From NCBI GenBank assembly GCA_034004605.1, contig JAVEWJ010000003.1:62001-126000 (forward strand): a stretch of DNA of 64,000 nt. Direction: 5' to 3'. The notes under the pieces are model-generated. The model was given only the letters and a program-made list of their open reading frames with translations, had not been told where the DNA came from and searched no databases. Of the stretch, positions 43,687 through 53,411 are shown in pieces; positions within the stretch are counted from its first letter, which is position 1, and each line of letters begins with the position of its first letter. The translations under genes and the position numbers were made by a program. This DNA is from JAVEWJ01 sp034004605. GTDB lineage: Bacteria > Patescibacteriota > Gracilibacteria > UBA1369 > LOWO2-01-FULL-3.

Positions 43687-44781
43687 TTATGATGAAAATT
43701 TGAAGTGCATTGTGTCGCCATCTTTGACCAAGTAATCTTTTCCTTCAAGACGCATAAGTCCCTTTTCTTTGGCTTTAGCTTCACTTCGGCAGTCCACAAA
43801 ATCCTTCCAAAAAATTACCTCGGCTTTGATAAAACCCTTTTCGAAGTCTGTATGAATAACGCCGGCGGCTTGTGGAGCCATAGTACCCTTTTTGATTGTC
43901 CAAGCCCTGGATTCTTTTGGGCCGGATGTAAAATAAGTGATTAAGCCAAGAAGGCTGTATGATTTTTGAATAAGCGTTTCGAGTCCGGATTTTTCGATAC
44001 CCAGTGTTTTCATATATTCTGAGGCTTCCTCCGGTGAAAATTCGATAAGTTCGTGTTCTACTTTTGCGCAGATGGGCACGATTAATTCAGGATTTTCAAC
44101 TCCGATAATTTCGGAGGCTTTTATCGGATCAAATGTTTTGAGTTTTTCTTCAGAAATATTAACGATAAATAAAGTGGGCTTAAAAGTAAGCAGATGAAGA
44201 TCTTTAAGGGCCTCAAGTTCATTTTCGTCAAAATCTATCGAAATTGCTCTTTTTCCAGACATAAGACCATCGTTCAATTTTTCAACAATTCTCAAATATT
44301 CAAGCTTGTCTTTTTGATTGGATTTTGCGTCTGATCTAGCTTTATATAGGCGTTTTTCAACGGTTTGCAGGTCGGCTAAAAGAAGCTCCGATTCAATGAT
44401 TTCCCTATCGCTTTTCGGATCAACCGTGCCGTGTACATGAGTTACATTCGGATCATCAAACCATCTGATGACATGGGCAATGGCATCACACTCACGAATG
44501 TTGGCTAAAAATTTATTTCCCAAACCCTCGCCTTGCGAAGCGCCTTTTACGATACCTGCAATATCTACAAATTTGATTATTGCCGGGATTGTTTTTTCGG
44601 AGTTAGAAACTTCGGAAAGCTTAGCAAGCCTTTCGTCAGGAACCTCTACAATTCCAACATTCGGATCAATTGTGGCAAATGGATAATTTGCGGTAAGTGC
44701 CTGAGAACTTTTTGTAAGAGCATTAAAGATTGTTGACTTCCCCACATTTGGAAGCCCGACGATACCTATATTTAAAGACAT
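43687..44781 (-). CDS. ychF: redox/ribosome-associated ATPase YchF (Obg-like)
   Basis: 364 residues, full length. P-loop GLPNVGKSTIFNALT, switch region PFATIDPNVG, FVDIAGIVKGAS and the TGS domain near the C-terminus (SYSLLGLITYFTSG, FIKAEVIFWKDF). It binds ATP in preference to GTP in studied homologues and associates with ribosomes. It is 3 bases downstream of hpf on the same strand, so the two ribosome-linked genes are probably co-transcribed. Confidence 0.95.
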   Translation of the reverse strand: MSLNIGIVGLPNVGKSTIFNALTKSSQALTANYPFATIDPNVGIVEVPDERLAKLSEVSNSEKTIPAIIKFVDIAGIVKGASQGEGLGNKFLANIRECDAIAHVIRWFDDPNVTHVHGTVDPKSDREIIESELLLADLQTVEKRLYKARSDAKSNQKDKLEYLRIVEKLNDGLMSGKRAISIDFDENELEALKDLHLLTFKPTLFIVNISEEKLKTFDPIKASEIIGVENPELIVPICAKVEHELIEFSPEEASEYMKTLGIEKSGLETLIQKSYSLLGLITYFTSGPKESRAWTIKKGTMAPQAAGVIHTDFEKGFIKAEVIFWKDFVDCRSEAKAKEKGLMRLEGKDYLVKDGDTMHFKFSS

Positions 44782-44784
44782 AAT

Positions 44785-45165
44785 TTATTTGTTAATTTCA
44801 GCAGTTTCAAGGTGTACTTGGTGGATATCTTGTCTGATTGATTTGTGTGTGCGGTTTTCTCGTTTTAATTCTTTGATTTTTTTAATTTGAGCAACAAGCC
44901 TGTCTTTCGAGAGATCAAGCGCCTTTGTAAGAAGGTGGCTTGCTTCACTTGCTACAAGATTTTCGGACCTTGGCATTGAAAGTGTCATATCAACGGAAAA
45001 AGCATCATGTTTTTCAAATTTTTCGATATTCACCTTGAGGGAAACTGAATCTGAATCATAAGCCTCAAACAGCCCTTCGAATTGAGATACCTTCTTCTCG
45101 GTATACTCCTTGAACTTCTTTGCTTCAGTATCGGAAAGATTCTTTTGTGTGAGAATTAGTTCCAT
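44785..45165 (-). CDS. hpf: ribosome hibernation promoting factor, short form
   Basis: 126 residues. S30AE fold: MELILTQKNLSDTEAKKFKEY, the acidic FEAYDSDSVSLKVNIEKFEK strands and a long basic C-terminal helix (KDRLVAQIKKIKEL). It binds the decoding centre of idle ribosomes. The start at 45165 is chosen over an in-frame ATG at 45321, because the longer form adds non-conserved hydrophobic sequence and runs through the promoter (45199-45226). It lacks the long C-terminal dimerisation domain. Confidence 0.85.
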   Translation of the reverse strand: MELILTQKNLSDTEAKKFKEYTEKKVSQFEGLFEAYDSDSVSLKVNIEKFEKHDAFSVDMTLSMPRSENLVASEASHLLTKALDLSKDRLVAQIKKIKELKRENRTHKSIRQDIHQVHLETAEINK

Positions 45166-45198
45166 GTTTTTTGGGTTATATATTCGTGGGCCGACTTC

Positions 45199-45256
45199 AT
45201 TATAGCAGATACAAAAATACGGACAACTTGTTATTATTAAGCCCAAGGTGTATAAT
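45199..45256. promoter_or_regulatory. divergent promoters of hpf and a small membrane protein
   Basis: Reverse strand: TTGTCC (complement of 45221-45226), 16 bases, TATAAT (complement of 45199-45204), about 35 bases before the hpf ATG. Forward strand: TTGTTA (45228-45233), 17 bases, TATAAT (45251-45256), 23 bases before the ATG at 45280. The two -35 boxes nearly abut. Confidence 0.65.
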
Positions 45257-45279
45257 ATAATGATGTAACAAATAAAATT

Positions 45280-45525
45280 ATGAAAATTAACGATCTTCCG
45301 ATTTTGGGCCGTATCAATCACACTTTTAATCGAGTGCTTGCCAATTTGCTAATTTTAGCATTTGTATTTTTGGCTTTGGCAGTATCGATTTTGATTTACC
45401 CCCCGGCTCTTACGATTATGGCTGCCCTTCTTTTAATGGTGGCCTGTTTTTCACTGATAAATATCGCTTATAATGTATATGTATACAAAAAGCGATATTT
45501 GAAATTGTTTAAGTTTTTGGAATAA
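45280..45525 (+). CDS. small two-helix membrane protein
   Basis: 81 residues with two adjacent membrane helices (LANLLILAFVFLALAVSILI and IMAALLLMVACFSLINIAY) and a basic, aromatic C-terminus (YKKRYLKLFKF). No family is recognised. Supported by a good promoter and short leader. Convergent with the Kazal-like lipoprotein gene. Confidence 0.6.
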   Translation: MKINDLPILGRINHTFNRVLANLLILAFVFLALAVSILIYPPALTIMAALLLMVACFSLINIAYNVYVYKKRYLKLFKFLE

Positions 45526-45529
45526 ACGT

Positions 45530-45934
45530 CTATTCGCAGGCTCCTTCTTTGATTTCTTTGGCTCCGGCTTTTTCAGCAAAACATGAATTTGAGAAGGTCT
45601 GGGAGATTGTTTCACAGTTTTCCTCGGAATTTTCACAATTGCCTTGAACCATTCCGCAAACAGGTGCATATAGCTCCATGCAAAGCACTTCATCGTTTTC
45701 AATTACTTCTACTTTTGTCTCGGAAGGTTCTTCTTTTTCTTCGGATGAAGATACTTCAGTGCTCTCGGTTGAAAGAATTTCTATTTCGGGATTTGTTGGT
45801 TCTTCTTTTTCTTCGGAAATGGAGGCTTTGTTGTCAGATTGATTCGTTTCGTCTAATGTATACTCAAAACCGCTACAAGAAGACAAAATAAAAAGAGAAA
45901 ACATTGCGAGAGCAATAAATATTTTTCTTTGCAT
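45530..45934 (-). CDS. lipoprotein with a Kazal-like C-terminal domain
   Basis: 134 residues. Lipobox LSSC, then a Glu/Ser/Thr-rich stalk with two EEKEEP repeats, then CMELYAPVCG, TFSNSCFAEKAGA and KEGAC. The YAPVCG start and the NSCFAEKAG/GAC end are hallmarks of Kazal-type protease-inhibitor domains. An extra Cys-containing loop (NCENSEENC) sits between them, so the disulfide pattern is non-standard. Likely displayed on the outer face of the membrane. It lies 59 bases downstream of the metallopeptidase on the same strand and may protect the cell from its own or a host's proteases; inference. Confidence 0.75.
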   Translation of the reverse strand: MQRKIFIALAMFSLFILSSCSGFEYTLDETNQSDNKASISEEKEEPTNPEIEILSTESTEVSSSEEKEEPSETKVEVIENDEVLCMELYAPVCGMVQGNCENSEENCETISQTFSNSCFAEKAGAKEIKEGACE

Positions 45935-45993
45935 AGGCGTTTTGGCTAAAAATTGTTCCGCCCTTATGATAACCCAAAAAATTTTTCTGTAAA

Positions 45994-47013
45994 CTAGAAG
46001 CTGTGAGAAAGTTTTGTATTATCGTAGACTTGGCTTTTTGCAAACAACTTTGAGGTCTCAAGAATTTTTGTTCCGGCAAAAACCTTTTCTTTTATGAATG
46101 TCAGTTTTTTTTGCAGAATTTCATTTTTTAATGCGTTCTTTTCGAACTGAGACGGCTGAAGAACATAAAATATATAACACTCGGCAAAATCTTCGTATGG
46201 GTCTGTAGCTCCATATAAAGAGCAAAAATCAGCATTCATTGAACCTGCGACCTTATTTTCGTTGTTTTTCCAGCTTATGGAGTAGAAATCCACACTTTCG
46301 TCGTCCGATTTAACGGGTGTGCCAAGGTCAACGAAAGAGCTGTTTTTGTTTGATTTTCCAGTTAAAAAACTTCCATCCACAATATGACCGAGTTCGTGAA
46401 TAAACACTGCTTTTAGCTCCGAATCACTTATATCATTGCATCTAATGCTTATTTTTGAGGCATTTGCGCCTCCCCTTTTGGAATTTTTGTTGTAAATAAG
46501 CTCAATTGTAGTAAGTCCCATGTATTGTTCGGAAGGAATTTTTGAAAGTGTTTGCGTGATTATTTCTTTGCAAGAATCGACGGATCTTTGAGAAAGAAGG
46601 CTTGAATCGGAAATGTTTTCAGTAAAACGATAAGCGGACTTGGAATTTTGGGAGGGATTTGTGGTTGCGTTGTCGCTTACTTGCTTATTTCTAGTAATTT
46701 TCTCGTTTCGAATCTTATCCAAATCCATATCGGGTGTGACCATTATAAAGCCCTCGGAATCGACTAAGTAGGCGCTCTGCGAAGGGCTCTTCGAATTTGA
46801 GGAGGAATTTTCTTCTTTGAAAATTGATGGATTTGAATTGTCGATACTCACATTTTCGTTTATTATGACGATCTTTTTCGCAACAGTGGAATGGCTAAAG
46901 AAAGCCAGAAGAATAAAAGATAAAACGACCAACTTGAGCGGTTTTTTCAATACTGAGACTAGGTTTACTATTGTTTTTGCAACTTTGACTTTGAATTTTT
47001 CTTTTTTCTCCAT
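45994..47013 (-). CDS. membrane-anchored zinc metallopeptidase
   Basis: 339 residues. A basic N-terminus and one hydrophobic helix (about 28-44) act as signal or anchor. A Ser/Asn-rich linker follows, then a catalytic domain with FIHELGHIVDG (HExxH zinc ligands and base) and, about 65 residues later, DPYEDFAECYIF, whose Glu is the probable third zinc ligand. This gluzincin-like spacing resembles small putative zinc metallopeptidases of Gram-positives. Two Cys flank the active-site region (CKEIITQ, RCNDIS). Should act outside the membrane; substrate unknown. Confidence 0.75.
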   Translation of the reverse strand: MEKKEKFKVKVAKTIVNLVSVLKKPLKLVVLSFILLAFFSHSTVAKKIVIINENVSIDNSNPSIFKEENSSSNSKSPSQSAYLVDSEGFIMVTPDMDLDKIRNEKITRNKQVSDNATTNPSQNSKSAYRFTENISDSSLLSQRSVDSCKEIITQTLSKIPSEQYMGLTTIELIYNKNSKRGGANASKISIRCNDISDSELKAVFIHELGHIVDGSFLTGKSNKNSSFVDLGTPVKSDDESVDFYSISWKNNENKVAGSMNADFCSLYGATDPYEDFAECYIFYVLQPSQFEKNALKNEILQKKLTFIKEKVFAGTKILETSKLFAKSQVYDNTKLSHSF

Positions 47014-47086
47014 TGAATTCGTTAAAAGAGAGAATCTTAATTAAATTCGCAGTTTTGTCAAGGGCTTTCGTTAAATAGAGGCTAAT

Positions 47087-47118
47087 ACAAAAAATAATTT
47101 TGCCGGGCAAAATTATTT
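47087..47118 (-). terminator. tRNA-Phe terminator (perfect 27-base dyad)
   Basis: AAATAATTTTGCC (47092-47104) and GGCAAAATTATTT (47106-47118) form a perfect inverted repeat with one central base. On the reverse strand it follows the tRNA 3' end by 2 bases and runs into six T. Confidence 0.8.
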
Positions 47119-47120
47119 GG

Positions 47121-47195
47121 TGGTGCCGGGAGGCAGAATTGAACTGCCGACACATGGATTTTCAGTCCATTGCTCTACCACTGAGCTACCCCGGC
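47121..47195 (-). tRNA. tRNA-Phe(GAA)
   Basis: Reverse-strand cloverleaf with encoded CCA. Acceptor GCCGGGG/TCCCGGC (one G-U pair), D arm GCTC/GAGC, anticodon stem ATGGA/TCCAT with loop CTGAAAA and anticodon GAA, T loop TTCAATT. Normal A37. Confidence 0.95.
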
Positions 47196-47250
47196 TAATA
47201 CCGTTTTTAATACGCAGAGATATTAAAGTGCTTTTTGAAGTTTGGCAAAC

Positions 47251-47291
47251 TTTTTTTAAAAAAAGGCGGAACTTTTTTAAGTCCCGCCTTT
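47251..47291 (-). terminator. terminator of the giant surface protein gene
   Basis: On the reverse strand GGCGGGAC pairs with GTTCCGCC (47265-47288) with one mismatch, followed by seven T. It lies just after the stop at 47310. Confidence 0.8.
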
Positions 47292-47309
47292 AAATATGCT
47301 TTTTGAAAA

Positions 47310-50300
47310 TTACATTTCTTCTTTTCGTCTCATTTTGAAGATGAAGTATGCACCTGCAAGGAACATAAGAGTATAAAGGTAAGTGTTGAATTCGGGGACA
47401 AGATTGATAACTTTGAAAGTTGTTTCACTTTCAAGACCTTGATCTAGGCCCGATAATCCTTCAGTGTCCACTGCGTAAATTCTCCACTTATAGGTCGTAT
47501 AGCCTAAAAATTCTGTCATATCATAATAGGTTGCGCTTGGATCGTTGATTATAGCTGTTTCTATTAGAATATCATCCATTGTCCAAACATCTATTACATA
47601 GCTTTCAACACTTGGATCAGTGAGTGCATACCATTGTAATCTGGGTGTAGTGTCTCCAGTTTCATTACCATTAATTGGGCTTTTTTGAATAACCGGTCCG
47701 GGGGCAGTGCCGTCGACAATAAAAGCTATGCTTCCGGAATTTGCCGTCACCCAATCGCTTTGCAAACTTGCTTGGTTTGAAGCCATGACTCTCCAGTAAT
47801 ATTCATCATCTGAAAGTTCCTGATCTACAGAGCCAACCGCATATGAACCATTCGCACCCACTTCTTGACCTACTGTGAAGGTTTTGGAACCTTCCGTGAG
47901 ATAACCGGAAGAAAAGTCTACTACAAGTGATGAGAAGCTAGGATCAGTTGCGATTTGTATTCGATGTTCGACCAAATCATCATTTTCATCTTCAACATCG
48001 AAAGTAAGGGTGGGTGTTTTATCGCTTGTCTGAGAACCGTCAACAAGTCCCGGAGGGCCGAGATTTGTAACTTCAGGCGCTGCATCAAAAAGCCAATTGA
48101 AATTGTTTGGATCTTCTTCATGTGGAATTGAGCCTGTGCCTCGAGCATCAATTGCCGTAAGGTTTTGATTGTAGGAATCCTGAACATCTAAGTTTGCAAT
48201 GATTCTTGGTCCCTGAGGATCTATGATCCATTGATTTTGAGACAATCCCGTGCCTGGTATTGAGGACCTTAAAACTAACCTATTTCCTTCAGATGCTCCC
48301 TGACATGTCCAGGTTCCGGTAATTGTGGTTGTTGAACCGGCTTCGAAAACTAGCTCAGAGCTTCCAATTTTAGTAAAATTATAGAAAGTATTTGACCCAG
48401 TAATTGAATGGTCTCCTTCTGTTAGAACTACTGTACTGTTTCCCGGTGTAACTGTAGTGTTTGCTGTGTCTCTGATAAGGTTTCCAGTAATTGTAATTGT
48501 TCTATTACCTGTCCCACCGTTAAATAGTCCCCTTGTAAGAGTAAAATTGCCATCGAGATATAAATCTCCGATTAATGAACTTAGTCCTTCTAAAGTCGAG
48601 TCGTTATTGATTTCAATATTATTCAAATGATCTCCCGTCGTATTTGTGTAAGAAAAATTTCCACTACCTGACATAATCATACTTCCGCCATTATGCTGAA
48701 AGCTTCCTCCGGTAAGTGAAAGATTTCCACCTAAATCAAATGTACCACTTGGAGCTAAAAATGTTCCGCCATCCAGTATAAAATTTTGCAAAACAGTAAC
48801 TGAACCATCTCTTGCATCAAATGTTCCGTTTGAAATTGTTTGGTTATATGTGTCTGAAATCCAATCTGCAGTTTCTAAATCAAATAATGCTGATGCACCC
48901 ATCGTGATTGTTCCTTCGTGAGTAATTGTATTTCCCAGGGTTCCTGCTAAAAAGGTGCCTGCGTTTTGGATATAATTATATTCGAATGTGATAGAGCCAC
49001 TACTGCTATTTGAAAAGGTAGCTCCAGTTCCTGCGTTGTCTGTAATTTGGAAATATTCTTCAAAAATAAGTGGGCTTGTTCCAGTATATTCCACTAAAAG
49101 GTCTGATTTATTACTATTGTCAATTCTTATACTTGGTAGGGTTCTACCACTTAAAGTAAGTATTTCTGGGATTTCGACGTCAGAAAGTGTCTTAATCACC
49201 AAGTATCCATCCCCTATGCCGTAATTTCCGTCAAATGTGTTTAGCCAATTAATTTCGTTTTCTGCAACTAATCTGTCCCCACCATTGGGAAGGTTGATCA
49301 TTCCATTTTCAAGTCTTAGAGTATTTGAAACTACAACTTCATCGTTTGAGGCGACTCCGAAATAACTTGATTCCGAGGCTTTATTGACAGTAAGATTGTA
49401 TAGCTCAAATGGAATTCCATCCGGCACATTCAAACTATTATTTCCTCCGCTATCAAAGGTAAGTGTTCCGTTGTTGTGATTATATGTCCCAGCTGAAATG
49501 GTCATATTGTTTCCCATAAGGAAGGTTCCGCTTGGTGCATTAAAAGTTCCGCCACTTAGCGTAAATGCATTATTTGCGTCCAGGCTTCCATTGATAATAT
49601 TGAACTGTCCTAATGATTGAGAATAGGTACTATTAAATGTCACCTGCGATGTTGAAGCTTCATAAGTACCACCACTAATCGTTACGGCTCCTGTATGTGT
49701 CATTTGCCCCCCCCTTGAATAAAATGTACCGCTTTCAAGGATTGTAGTGTTGGAAATAGTAATATTTACTCCATTTTTATTATCGAAAGCACTTGAAGAT
49801 CCGCTTCCCGTAAGCATTAATCGTCCAAAAATCGACAGGTCCGCTGTGCCTAAATATTCAAGCTTTACATTATCAAATCCATTATTATCTAATTTAAAAC
49901 TCGGTGTTCTTTTCGAGACATTTAGTATTTCCGGTATCTGATATGTGTGGTCATCTTCATATGCCTTCAGAGTCAGGTATCCAGCATAAGTAGATGAGGA
50001 ATTTCCATCAAAATCATCGTCATAAGTAAAATCGTTTTCGACAATTAATTCCGCTGTACTGTTTATTCCCAAAGTTCCGTTTAATAAAGATAGATCATTT
50101 ACGGTTATTGTATCTCCGGATGAGAAAATTAATGTTGAATTCGAATTTTTTATTACATTATAAAATGTTTGTGTGGAATTTATATTAACAACTTGGTTTG
50201 AAGCATCATTGAAATAGGTAGTTGAAGTCCCCGCATTGTATGTGCCTGATGTGATTGTAAAAGAGTCTTCGAAATAAATGCTTGAAGATTCTGCATTGAA

Positions 50301-52502
50301 AGTACCTGTGGCTAGTGAGAATGCATAACTGAATATGAGTGTGTTTCCTGTACCTGCATTAAATATTCCTCCCGTTTGTACAAAATTTCCGGAAAATGTG
50401 GGGTCTGAGGTCTCGGTATTTAATGTACCTCCGCTTAAATTAACTACTTTTCCTACATCCATGTCCGCTCCAAAATTTATTATTCCTCCTGATTGGTTGA
50501 TATTATATAGAGAGACTGAACCCGCTAAATTATTATCAAATAATCCATCGCTTACAGTAAGCAAATTGCTTCCAAATGATTCAAAAAGAAGACCGTTTCC
50601 TCCTGAGGTATCTAAAATAAAATTACCACCATTTATTGTAATATCATCTGCAAAGGTTAGAGTTAATGAACCTGGAAGTCCCACCCCAGTCTCAATGGCT
50701 GTGGTAAATGTTCCTTGAGTAACTGTAAGTGTGTCTGTAAATGTCGTTGAACCGATTGAAGTTGAATAAGCCGGTTTTACTGTTGCGTTCGGATTGTTTA
50801 TTGTGAGTTTTGGAACTCCTCCTCTACCTATATAGTGATTATTTGTAGCGGAACCGGATATTTCCACATTCAAAGTACCTCCGCTAAAAGCAGAGCCTGT
50901 GGTTAATTGACCAGTAAGCAAAATTTTTCCACCTGTAGAATTTATTGTACCATCCGTGAGAGTAAGCTCTTGAACACTTGAAAGAATGTCTGATCCTTCA
51001 AGGGTAAGCGTACTCGTTGCTCCTGTCATATTTACTTTTATTTTCCCGAAGCTTTCGGTGGACAAAGCATTTTGAATATCTACTGTCGTATTTAAAGTTG
51101 AATCAAATTCAAGTAAATTTGTACCTTCACCCCAAGCAGCATTTGAGCCAAGCGTAAAAGAATCTCCAGACATTTTTGTATGATAAGGGGAAAGAACAGA
51201 AACAGAACTTGTAATTTCAACAGTTGCATTTAAATCAAGTACTGCAACCGGATTTCCATTAAAGTCTGCTGTACCGCTTATCGTAATATCGTCATCTAGC
51301 TGAAATGTTCCCGTTCCCATATTTAAGGTGCCTGCGCTTTGTGTAAAAAGTCCATCAACTTCAAATTTTCCGGATGAAAAATTTGAGGTACCACCACTTT
51401 GATTATATGCTCCATGAACCCAGATATCTCCGGTTGGTGCATTAAATGTACCTGAACTTAGGCTAAGTGAGGAATTAAAGTCCCATGCTCCGGAATTGTT
51501 GTTTACTGAAAATGTGCCTCCGGATATTGTTGCAGTTCCTTCAACATCAACTGTAGCTGAAGCGGCGATTTCTATTTCACCTCCAGTTAATGATAAATTT
51601 CCATCTGAATTTAAAACTCTGCTATCAATTATTAATTTTCCGCCGCTTACGGTGAGAGTGCCTAGTGTCGCAAGATTGTAGTTTGAATTAGTAACGGTAT
51701 AAGAGGATGAATCTTTATCTATTGTCAAATTATAAAGTGCTTTTCCTGGGTCTAAAACGACACTTGAAGCTCCATCTAAGACAATTGTTCCATTATTATG
51801 ATTAAATGTACCACCTGATGTAATACCTACATTTCCACTAATGGTTGTCGTCCCAGAAGACAGTGTGATGGTGGGAGAATTGGATGTATCGTAATCTCCA
51901 GCAATATTCACGGTAGCAGAACCGAAATTTATTGTTCCATTTGTTATTACTACATCTCTATCAATTGTATATGTTGATTCATCAAAATTAACATTACCGT
52001 TTGTTATGTTTATGTCTTGTCCTACAGTAACTATTGCTGATTCAGAATTTACTGTTCCGCCTGAAATATTCAAATCATCTCCAACTGCCATTGTTGCTGA
52101 TCCATTAGCGACTGTGCCAAAATTTAATGTTCCACCTGCCCATGAAAAATTATTTGCAAGTGTTATGTCGCTTTCTTGAAATGTTAAAGTTCCATTATAA
52201 GTAGTGGAATTATGTTGTCCATAAATGCTTAAGATATTTACTGTTGTTCCTGTAGGCACAACACAATCTCCGGAATTCGCAGGGAAATATGCTTTATCAT
52301 CAGAATCGGGTATGCCTCTTGTTGTGGGTTCTTGTTCATCGTACCAGCAAGCACCTGTTGTCCATTCACCATTACATCCAGAATATGAGCTATCCCAGAC
52401 TCGATTGGTGGTTAATGCAAAAGTCGTAGCAGATAAAGTTAGTGAAAATAAAAAAGCAAGACTTGTGAGTTTTAATGCCTTGAAAGAGATGTTTTTTAAC
52501 AT
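47310..52502 (-). CDS. giant adhesin-like surface protein with VPEF-type C-terminal tail
   Basis: 1730 residues. Signal peptide MLKNISFKALKLTSL... cleaved near TFA; the start at 52502 is chosen because upstream in-frame ATGs only add non-signal sequence. Residues about 60-1440 are degenerate beta-helix repeats of the type SGGTFNAPSGTF, as in autotransporter passengers and pectate-lyase-like solenoids. Two Ig/FN3-like domains follow (EYYWRVMASNQ, TYKWRIYAVDTEG). The last 35 residues are a tripartite tail: VPEF, a membrane helix (YLYTLMFLAGAYFIF), then MRRKEEM. That tail resembles exosortase/archaeosortase-type CTERM signals more than LPxTG. Probably a long fibre on the cell surface for attachment. 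Base composition matches the core genes. Confidence 0.8.
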   Translation of the reverse strand: MLKNISFKALKLTSLAFLFSLTLSATTFALTTNRVWDSSYSGCNGEWTTGACWYDEQEPTTRGIPDSDDKAYFPANSGDCVVPTGTTVNILSIYGQHNSTTYNGTLTFQESDITLANNFSWAGGTLNFGTVANGSATMAVGDDLNISGGTVNSESAIVTVGQDINITNGNVNFDESTYTIDRDVVITNGTINFGSATVNIAGDYDTSNSPTITLSSGTTTISGNVGITSGGTFNHNNGTIVLDGASSVVLDPGKALYNLTIDKDSSSYTVTNSNYNLATLGTLTVSGGKLIIDSRVLNSDGNLSLTGGEIEIAASATVDVEGTATISGGTFSVNNNSGAWDFNSSLSLSSGTFNAPTGDIWVHGAYNQSGGTSNFSSGKFEVDGLFTQSAGTLNMGTGTFQLDDDITISGTADFNGNPVAVLDLNATVEITSSVSVLSPYHTKMSGDSFTLGSNAAWGEGTNLLEFDSTLNTTVDIQNALSTESFGKIKVNMTGATSTLTLEGSDILSSVQELTLTDGTINSTGGKILLTGQLTTGSAFSGGTLNVEISGSATNNHYIGRGGVPKLTINNPNATVKPAYSTSIGSTTFTDTLTVTQGTFTTAIETGVGLPGSLTLTFADDITINGGNFILDTSGGNGLLFESFGSNLLTVSDGLFDNNLAGSVSLYNINQSGGIINFGADMDVGKVVNLSGGTLNTETSDPTFSGNFVQTGGIFNAGTGNTLIFSYAFSLATGTFNAESSSIYFEDSFTITSGTYNAGTSTTYFNDASNQVVNINSTQTFYNVIKNSNSTLIFSSGDTITVNDLSLLNGTLGINSTAELIVENDFTYDDDFDGNSSSTYAGYLTLKAYEDDHTYQIPEILNVSKRTPSFKLDNNGFDNVKLEYLGTADLSIFGRLMLTGSGSSSAFDNKNGVNITISNTTILESGTFYSRGGQMTHTGAVTISGGTYEASTSQVTFNSTYSQSLGQFNIINGSLDANNAFTLSGGTFNAPSGTFLMGNNMTISAGTYNHNNGTLTFDSGGNNSLNVPDGIPFELYNLTVNKASESSYFGVASNDEVVVSNTLRLENGMINLPNGGDRLVAENEINWLNTFDGNYGIGDGYLVIKTLSDVEIPEILTLSGRTLPSIRIDNSNKSDLLVEYTGTSPLIFEEYFQITDNAGTGATFSNSSSGSITFEYNYIQNAGTFLAGTLGNTITHEGTITMGASALFDLETADWISDTYNQTISNGTFDARDGSVTVLQNFILDGGTFLAPSGTFDLGGNLSLTGGSFQHNGGSMIMSGSGNFSYTNTTGDHLNNIEINNDSTLEGLSSLIGDLYLDGNFTLTRGLFNGGTGNRTITITGNLIRDTANTTVTPGNSTVVLTEGDHSITGSNTFYNFTKIGSSELVFEAGSTTTITGTWTCQGASEGNRLVLRSSIPGTGLSQNQWIIDPQGPRIIANLDVQDSYNQNLTAIDARGTGSIPHEEDPNNFNWLFDAAPEVTNLGPPGLVDGSQTSDKTPTLTFDVEDENDDLVEHRIQIATDPSFSSLVVDFSSGYLTEGSKTFTVGQEVGANGSYAVGSVDQELSDDEYYWRVMASNQASLQSDWVTANSGSIAFIVDGTAPGPVIQKSPINGNETGDTTPRLQWYALTDPSVESYVIDVWTMDDILIETAIINDPSATYYDMTEFLGYTTYKWRIYAVDTEGLSGLDQGLESETTFKVINLVPEFNTYLYTLMFLAGAYFIFKMRRKEEM

Positions 52503-52587
52503 TTTGATTTTATTTAGGTTTTTATTTTTATTTATTTGAAACATTAATCTTGACATTATAGCATAAAAATCAAGAAAAATGCAAATT

Positions 52588-53346
52588 TTATAACTCAATT
52601 TTTACAGGGCAATGGTCTGACCCGTATATTTCTTGTAAATGGGTGCAGCTTTTGATTTTGGATATAAATTTTTTATTTACAAAGGCATAATCAATTCTCC
52701 AGCCTACATTCCTTGTTCTTGCACCGCTTCTCATGGACCACCAAGTGTAGTTTTGGGGATTTTTGTCGAAATGCCTGAAAGCGTCTACCATGCCGATTTC
52801 TACAAGCTTATCTAAAAGGTCTCTTTCAATTTTTAAGAAACCTGAAACTTTTTCGTTTTCTTTTGGACGAGCCAGATCGATTTCTTTGTGAGCGGTATTT
52901 AAGTCGCCTACTACAATTAGGTTTTTGCCTTGTTTGAGGAGACTTTCTAGGTGATTGATTGTTTCGTTGTAAAAATCAATCTTGTAATTTAGCCTAAGAG
53001 GGCTTAATTTTCCGTTTGGAAAATAAATATTCAAAAGAATAAAATCGCCAAAATCAGCTTCAATGAGCCGTCCTTCAGTGTCAAACTTCTCGATTCCAAA
53101 TCCTTTTTTAACTGAAATCGGCTTTTTTTTCGTTAAAATAGAAACCCCCGAATAACCCGCCCTATCTGCGGGATTTAAAAACAAGTGATAGCCCTTAATA
53201 TCATGGAGATTTTTGGGAATATCCTTCTCTTTTGCTTTGATCTCCTGCAATGCGAGGATGTCCGGTTTTTCGTTTTCGATGAAATCAAGAAGACCTTTTT
53301 TTGCCACTGCTCTAATTCCGTTTACATTCCATGAGATTATTTTCAT
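52588..53346 (-). CDS. xth: exodeoxyribonuclease III / AP endonuclease
   Basis: 252 residues. Endonuclease/exonuclease/phosphatase fold: ISWNVNGIRA, LALQEIKA (metal-binding Glu), IYFPNG, VVGDLNTAH (Asp/Asn pair), RIDYAF and the terminal GSDHCPV with the catalytic His. It cleaves at abasic sites in base-excision repair, feeding gaps to PolX and LigA of this window. Monocistronic, divergent from the DsbA-like gene. Confidence 0.94.
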   Translation of the reverse strand: MKIISWNVNGIRAVAKKGLLDFIENEKPDILALQEIKAKEKDIPKNLHDIKGYHLFLNPADRAGYSGVSILTKKKPISVKKGFGIEKFDTEGRLIEADFGDFILLNIYFPNGKLSPLRLNYKIDFYNETINHLESLLKQGKNLIVVGDLNTAHKEIDLARPKENEKVSGFLKIERDLLDKLVEIGMVDAFRHFDKNPQNYTWWSMRSGARTRNVGWRIDYAFVNKKFISKIKSCTHLQEIYGSDHCPVKIEL

Positions 53347-53411
53347 TTGGTTTTGAATTATTTCTTTAAATAAATTAAACTACATTTTGAGTATTTTTTT
53401 AACTAAATTTT

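Noticed and set aside
45166..45321. Longer N-terminus for the hibernation factor
   Set aside because: The extension is hydrophobic, non-conserved and overlaps both divergent promoters; the family starts at MELILTQKN.
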